NCBI GenBank assembly: GCA_958439425.1
Contig: CAUBVH010000041.1
Coordinates: 1 to 8,187 of the forward strand
Reading direction: 5' to 3'
DNA from: an uncultured Collinsella sp.
GTDB lineage: Bacteria > Actinomycetota > Coriobacteriia > Coriobacteriales > Coriobacteriaceae
DNA length: 8,187 bases
Shown here: positions 6,648 through 8,187 of the stretch, piece by piece
How positions within the stretch are numbered: the first letter of the stretch is position 1
Layout: the number at the start of each line of letters is the position of its first letter
Program-made: the position numbers and the translations under genes
The notes under the pieces: generated by a model
The model's input: only the letters and a program-made list of their open reading frames with translations
The model's database searches: none
What the model was told of the DNA's origin: nothing

Positions 6648-7184
6648 ATGGGTCTGTTTGACATGTTCAAGAAGAAGGCCGAGCCCGCGGCTGCCGCTGC
6701 TCCGGCCTCCATCTCTGCTTCTGCCGGCGCCGACGTGCTGTGCTCGCCCGTCAAGGGCAAGGTCATCAAGATGGCCGACGTGCCCGATCCCGTCTTTGGT
6801 GGCGAGGTTCTGGGCAAGGGCTGCGCCGTGTGGCCCGAGGACGATCTGGTCTACGCTCCCTGCGACGGCAAGGTGACCGTCACCATGGGTCACGCCGTGG
6901 GCCTGCAGTCCGATAGCGGCATCGAGGTTCTGGTGCACGTTGGCGTCGATACCGTCAACATGAACGGCGATGGCTTCGAGGGCTTCGTCAAGGCCGACGA
7001 CGTCGTAAAGGCTGGCCAGCCCATGCTCAAGATCGACCGCGCCAAGATCGCCGCTGCCGGCTACAAGGACTGCGTCGTCGTTGCTGTGTCCAACACCGCC
7101 GAGTTTGCCGATGTCGAACTCGCCGTCGAGGCCGACTCCGCTGTCGCCGCCGGTGACGCCATCGTTAAGGTCGTCCGCAAGTAG
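6648..7184 (+). CDS. PTS system IIA component, glucose (Crr) type, single domain
   Basis: 178 residues, one PTS EIIA type-1 domain (about 28-175). It takes phosphate from HPr and passes it to a IIB domain of a sugar permease. The phosphorylated histidine is His97 in VHVGVDTV (96-103), and the partner histidine is His82 in MGHAVGLQSDSGIE (80-93). DVPDPVFGGEVLGKG (44-58) and APCDGKV (70-76) also follow the family. The start MGLFDMFKKK closely resembles the amphipathic, membrane-touching N-terminus of E. coli EIIA-Glc (MGLFDKLK); an Ala/Pro/Ser-rich linker (11-26) follows. ATG 6648 has AGGAG (6636-6640) seven bases upstream, and the gene has its own promoter and a strong terminator. No IIB or IIC domain is encoded in the window, so the protein must serve one or more permeases elsewhere. 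A regulatory role like that of enteric EIIA-Glc is possible but not shown. Codon bias suggests high expression. Confidence 0.93.
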   Translation: MGLFDMFKKKAEPAAAAAPASISASAGADVLCSPVKGKVIKMADVPDPVFGGEVLGKGCAVWPEDDLVYAPCDGKVTVTMGHAVGLQSDSGIEVLVHVGVDTVNMNGDGFEGFVKADDVVKAGQPMLKIDRAKIAAAGYKDCVVVAVSNTAEFADVELAVEADSAVAAGDAIVKVVRK

Positions 7185-7209
7185 TCTGCGGCAACATAAG
7201 GGTGTTTTG

Positions 7210-7240
7210 GGGTGGTCGGGTTATCCGGCCGCCCTTTTTT
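7210..7240 (+). terminator. Rho-independent terminator of the IIA gene
   Basis: GGGTGGTCGG (7210-7219) pairs along its full length with CCGGCCGCCC (7225-7234), including two G-U wobbles valid only in plus-strand RNA. The loop is GTTAT, and six T residues follow (7235-7240). It starts 25 bases after the IIA stop codon. All features of an intrinsic terminator are present. Confidence 0.93.
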
Positions 7241-7326
7241 ATTGCAATGCGGCGGAACGTTTTATTGCGCGTTGGGCGGACCGGTAAACCGTTCGGACGT
7301 TAAATCGAGCCGACTGCGCCTTTGCT

Positions 7327-7356
7327 TTGCCGGGGGTGTTCGTTATCGGCTAGTAT
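7327..7356 (+). promoter_or_regulatory. Probable promoter of the lipoprotein gene
   Basis: TTGCCG (7327-7332) and TAGTAT (7351-7356) each match the -35 and -10 consensus at four of six bases, with 18-base spacing. The start codon lies 63 bases beyond the -10, and GGGAGGA (7408-7414) is a clear ribosome site. The strong terminator upstream means that this gene needs its own promoter. The rest of the gap (7241-7326) shows only a repeated TTTATTGC (7238-7245 and 7261-7268). Confidence 0.5.
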
Positions 7357-7419
7357 GGCCTTATTGTTACGACGCGCACCGCGTCGGGAAGCGCGGTGCC
7401 GCTTGTTGGGAGGAATGTC

Positions 7420-7977
7420 ATGAAGAAGAAGCTGCTGCTTGCGCCCCTGATGGCTGTTCTGGTCGCGTGCGTGGTTGTGCTTTCCGGCTGCGGAGGTCCT
7501 TCGGTTGAGGAGCTCATCACCGAGGATCTTACGACGCAGTTTGACGAGGTCAAGAACGGCGGCGACGACTTCCTCGCCGGCCTGGAAGAGGCCTCGGGTG
7601 ACGAGTTCGAGCAGCTGGGCATCGATCCCAAGGAGTACGCCAAGAGCTATCTCGAGGGCTTTGACTACAAGATCGGCGACGTGACGGTCGACGAGGACAA
7701 GGGTACCGCAACTGCCGAGGTCACCATTACCTGCAAGTCCATGAACCAGATCGTTGAGGATTTTGCCACCCAGTATCAGGAGAAGGTCGCCGCGCTCGAT
7801 TCGATGCCTTCCGATGACGAGCTGTACAAGATGGCCGGTCAGGTTATGGTCGATGTGACCAAGGCTGCTAAGACCAAGGACACCAAGGTCACCTTCAAGT
7901 ATTCCTGCAATGACGATGGCGAGTGGTCTGCCGACGATTCCGCAACCAACGAGATGATGAATGCCATGATGAGCTAG
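7420..7977 (+). CDS. Secreted lipoprotein of unknown function
   Basis: 185 residues. MKKK is followed by a hydrophobic stretch (5-21) and the lipobox LSGC, so signal peptidase II should cleave before Cys24 and leave a lipid-anchored protein of about 162 residues outside the membrane. The mature part is acidic and helical at first (about 28-80), then has two likely beta segments, YKIGDVTVDEDKGTATAEVTITCK (83-106) and KVTFKYSCNDDGEWS (156-170). The overall alpha-plus-beta layout recalls small NTF2-like or DUF-type lipoproteins common in Gram-positive bacteria, but I do not recognise a specific family. Cys105 and Cys163, one in each strand region, could form a disulfide. ATG 7420 has AGGA five bases upstream; the frame is open from 7396 but those codons precede the signal peptide. 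It has its own promoter and is separated from the IIA gene by a terminator, so no shared role with the sugar genes is implied. Confidence 0.88.
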   Translation: MKKKLLLAPLMAVLVACVVVLSGCGGPSVEELITEDLTTQFDEVKNGGDDFLAGLEEASGDEFEQLGIDPKEYAKSYLEGFDYKIGDVTVDEDKGTATAEVTITCKSMNQIVEDFATQYQEKVAALDSMPSDDELYKMAGQVMVDVTKAAKTKDTKVTFKYSCNDDGEWSADDSATNEMMNAMMS

Positions 7978-7996
7978 GGGAGTTACACGGTAGTTC

Positions 7997-8024
7997 GTTA
8001 CGGCGTTTTACCAAACGCCGTAAC
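7997..8024 (+). terminator. Perfect 12-bp hairpin after the lipoprotein gene, possible terminator
   Basis: GTTACGGCGTTT (7997-8008) and AAACGCCGTAAC (8013-8024) are exact reverse complements with a TACC loop, 19 bases after the lipoprotein stop codon. The next bases are TGCCCG, so there is no U-run on this strand, nor a good one on the other. AGTTAC (7981-7986) could alternatively pair with GTAACT (8020-8025). Position and strength suggest transcript termination or 3'-end protection. Confidence 0.55.
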
Positions 8025-8037
8025 TGCCCGACGCTGC

Positions 8038-8137
8038 GCGGGCACCAGAGCGACAACTTGTCATTCAAAGAGGACGGCATGACCAGAAGGTCTATGCCGT
8101 CCTCCTTTCATGCCAATTTGTTCGCTCTGGTGCCCGC
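8038..8137. repeat. 100-base nearly full-length inverted repeat (hairpin element)
   Basis: The outer arms are a perfect 16-bp match: GCGGGCACCAGAGCGA (8038-8053) with 8122-8137. Pairing then continues inward: 8054-8056 with 8118-8120, 8058-8060 with 8114-8116, 8062-8064 with 8110-8112, 8067-8080 with 8094-8108 (one bulge), and GACC (8081-8084) with GGTC (8089-8092), closing on an AGAA loop. About 43 base pairs form within 100 bases. The arms lack flanking target duplications that I can see. It could be a small mobile repeat, a bidirectional terminator between genes, or a structured RNA. The pairing is certain; the nature is open. Confidence 0.75.
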
Positions 8138-8187
8138 TCGCTCATATGACCCAATCCGCTGTCAAGAGCCACAATGGCCCCGCCGAC

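Noticed and set aside
5030..6817. Long minus-strand open frame (595 codons) opposite the GH1 and IIA genes
   Set aside because: It crosses two well-supported plus-strand genes and a promoter, has a low-complexity V/L/H/D/G-rich translation, and contains no domain.
8092..8187. Minus-strand open frame running in from the right edge (31 codons, stop at 8094-8092) as the 3' end of a gene
   Set aside because: The frame passes through one whole arm of the hairpin element, is short, and shows no motif; other frames also stay open by chance. A longer window would decide it.
8079..8187. Plus-strand ATG at 8079 with AGAGGA upstream, open to the edge
   Set aside because: The ribosome-site-like bases are part of the palindrome, and the translation (MTRRSMPSSF...) looks like hairpin and shadow sequence with no recognisable domain.

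Overview
The window is GC-rich and gene-dense. The gene content (a PTS IIA protein, a 6-phospho-beta-glucosidase, RpiR- and AraC-type regulators, a Gram-positive-style lipoprotein) and the strong preference for C- or G-ending codons suggest a gut actinobacterium of class Coriobacteriia. Collinsella is my best guess from general resemblance only; nothing here, such as an rRNA gene, proves it.

Layout, left to right. Bases 1-162 hold no gene that I can support but contain a 64-base hairpin repeat (66-129) and a further copy of its end motif (146-161). An RpiR/MurR-type regulator (163-1017, minus) follows. Upstream of it on the same strand is an 863-residue GH106-like (alpha-L-rhamnosidase-like) glycoside hydrolase (1184-3775, minus). 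A 97-base divergent control region separates it from an AraC-family regulator with a cupin sensor domain (3873-4892, plus). Next come a GH1 6-phospho-beta-glucosidase (5060-6508, plus), then a single-domain Crr-like PTS IIA protein (6648-7184, plus) that has its own TATAAT promoter and ends at a textbook intrinsic terminator (7210-7240). A separate unit encodes a lipoprotein of unknown function (7420-7977, plus). The right end (7978-8187) is intergenic, with a perfect 12-bp hairpin and a 100-base, almost fully self-complementary inverted repeat.

How the genes may work together (inference). The GH1 enzyme needs a 6-phosphorylated beta-glucoside delivered by a PTS permease, and the IIA protein could donate phosphate to such a permease. 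No IIB/IIC permease, EI or HPr is encoded here, so the transporter must lie elsewhere. The GH106-like enzyme has no signal peptide and so probably acts in the cytoplasm on imported oligosaccharide or glycoside. The AraC regulator, divergent from it, and the RpiR regulator, downstream of it, are the natural candidates to control it. The region therefore looks like a small plant- or host-glycoside utilisation locus with two sugar-responsive regulators.

I found no CRISPR array, transposase, phage gene or tRNA. No clearly new protein system is evident. The least explained parts are the long hairpins at the two ends and the strand-polar RNA hairpins in the gaps between genes.
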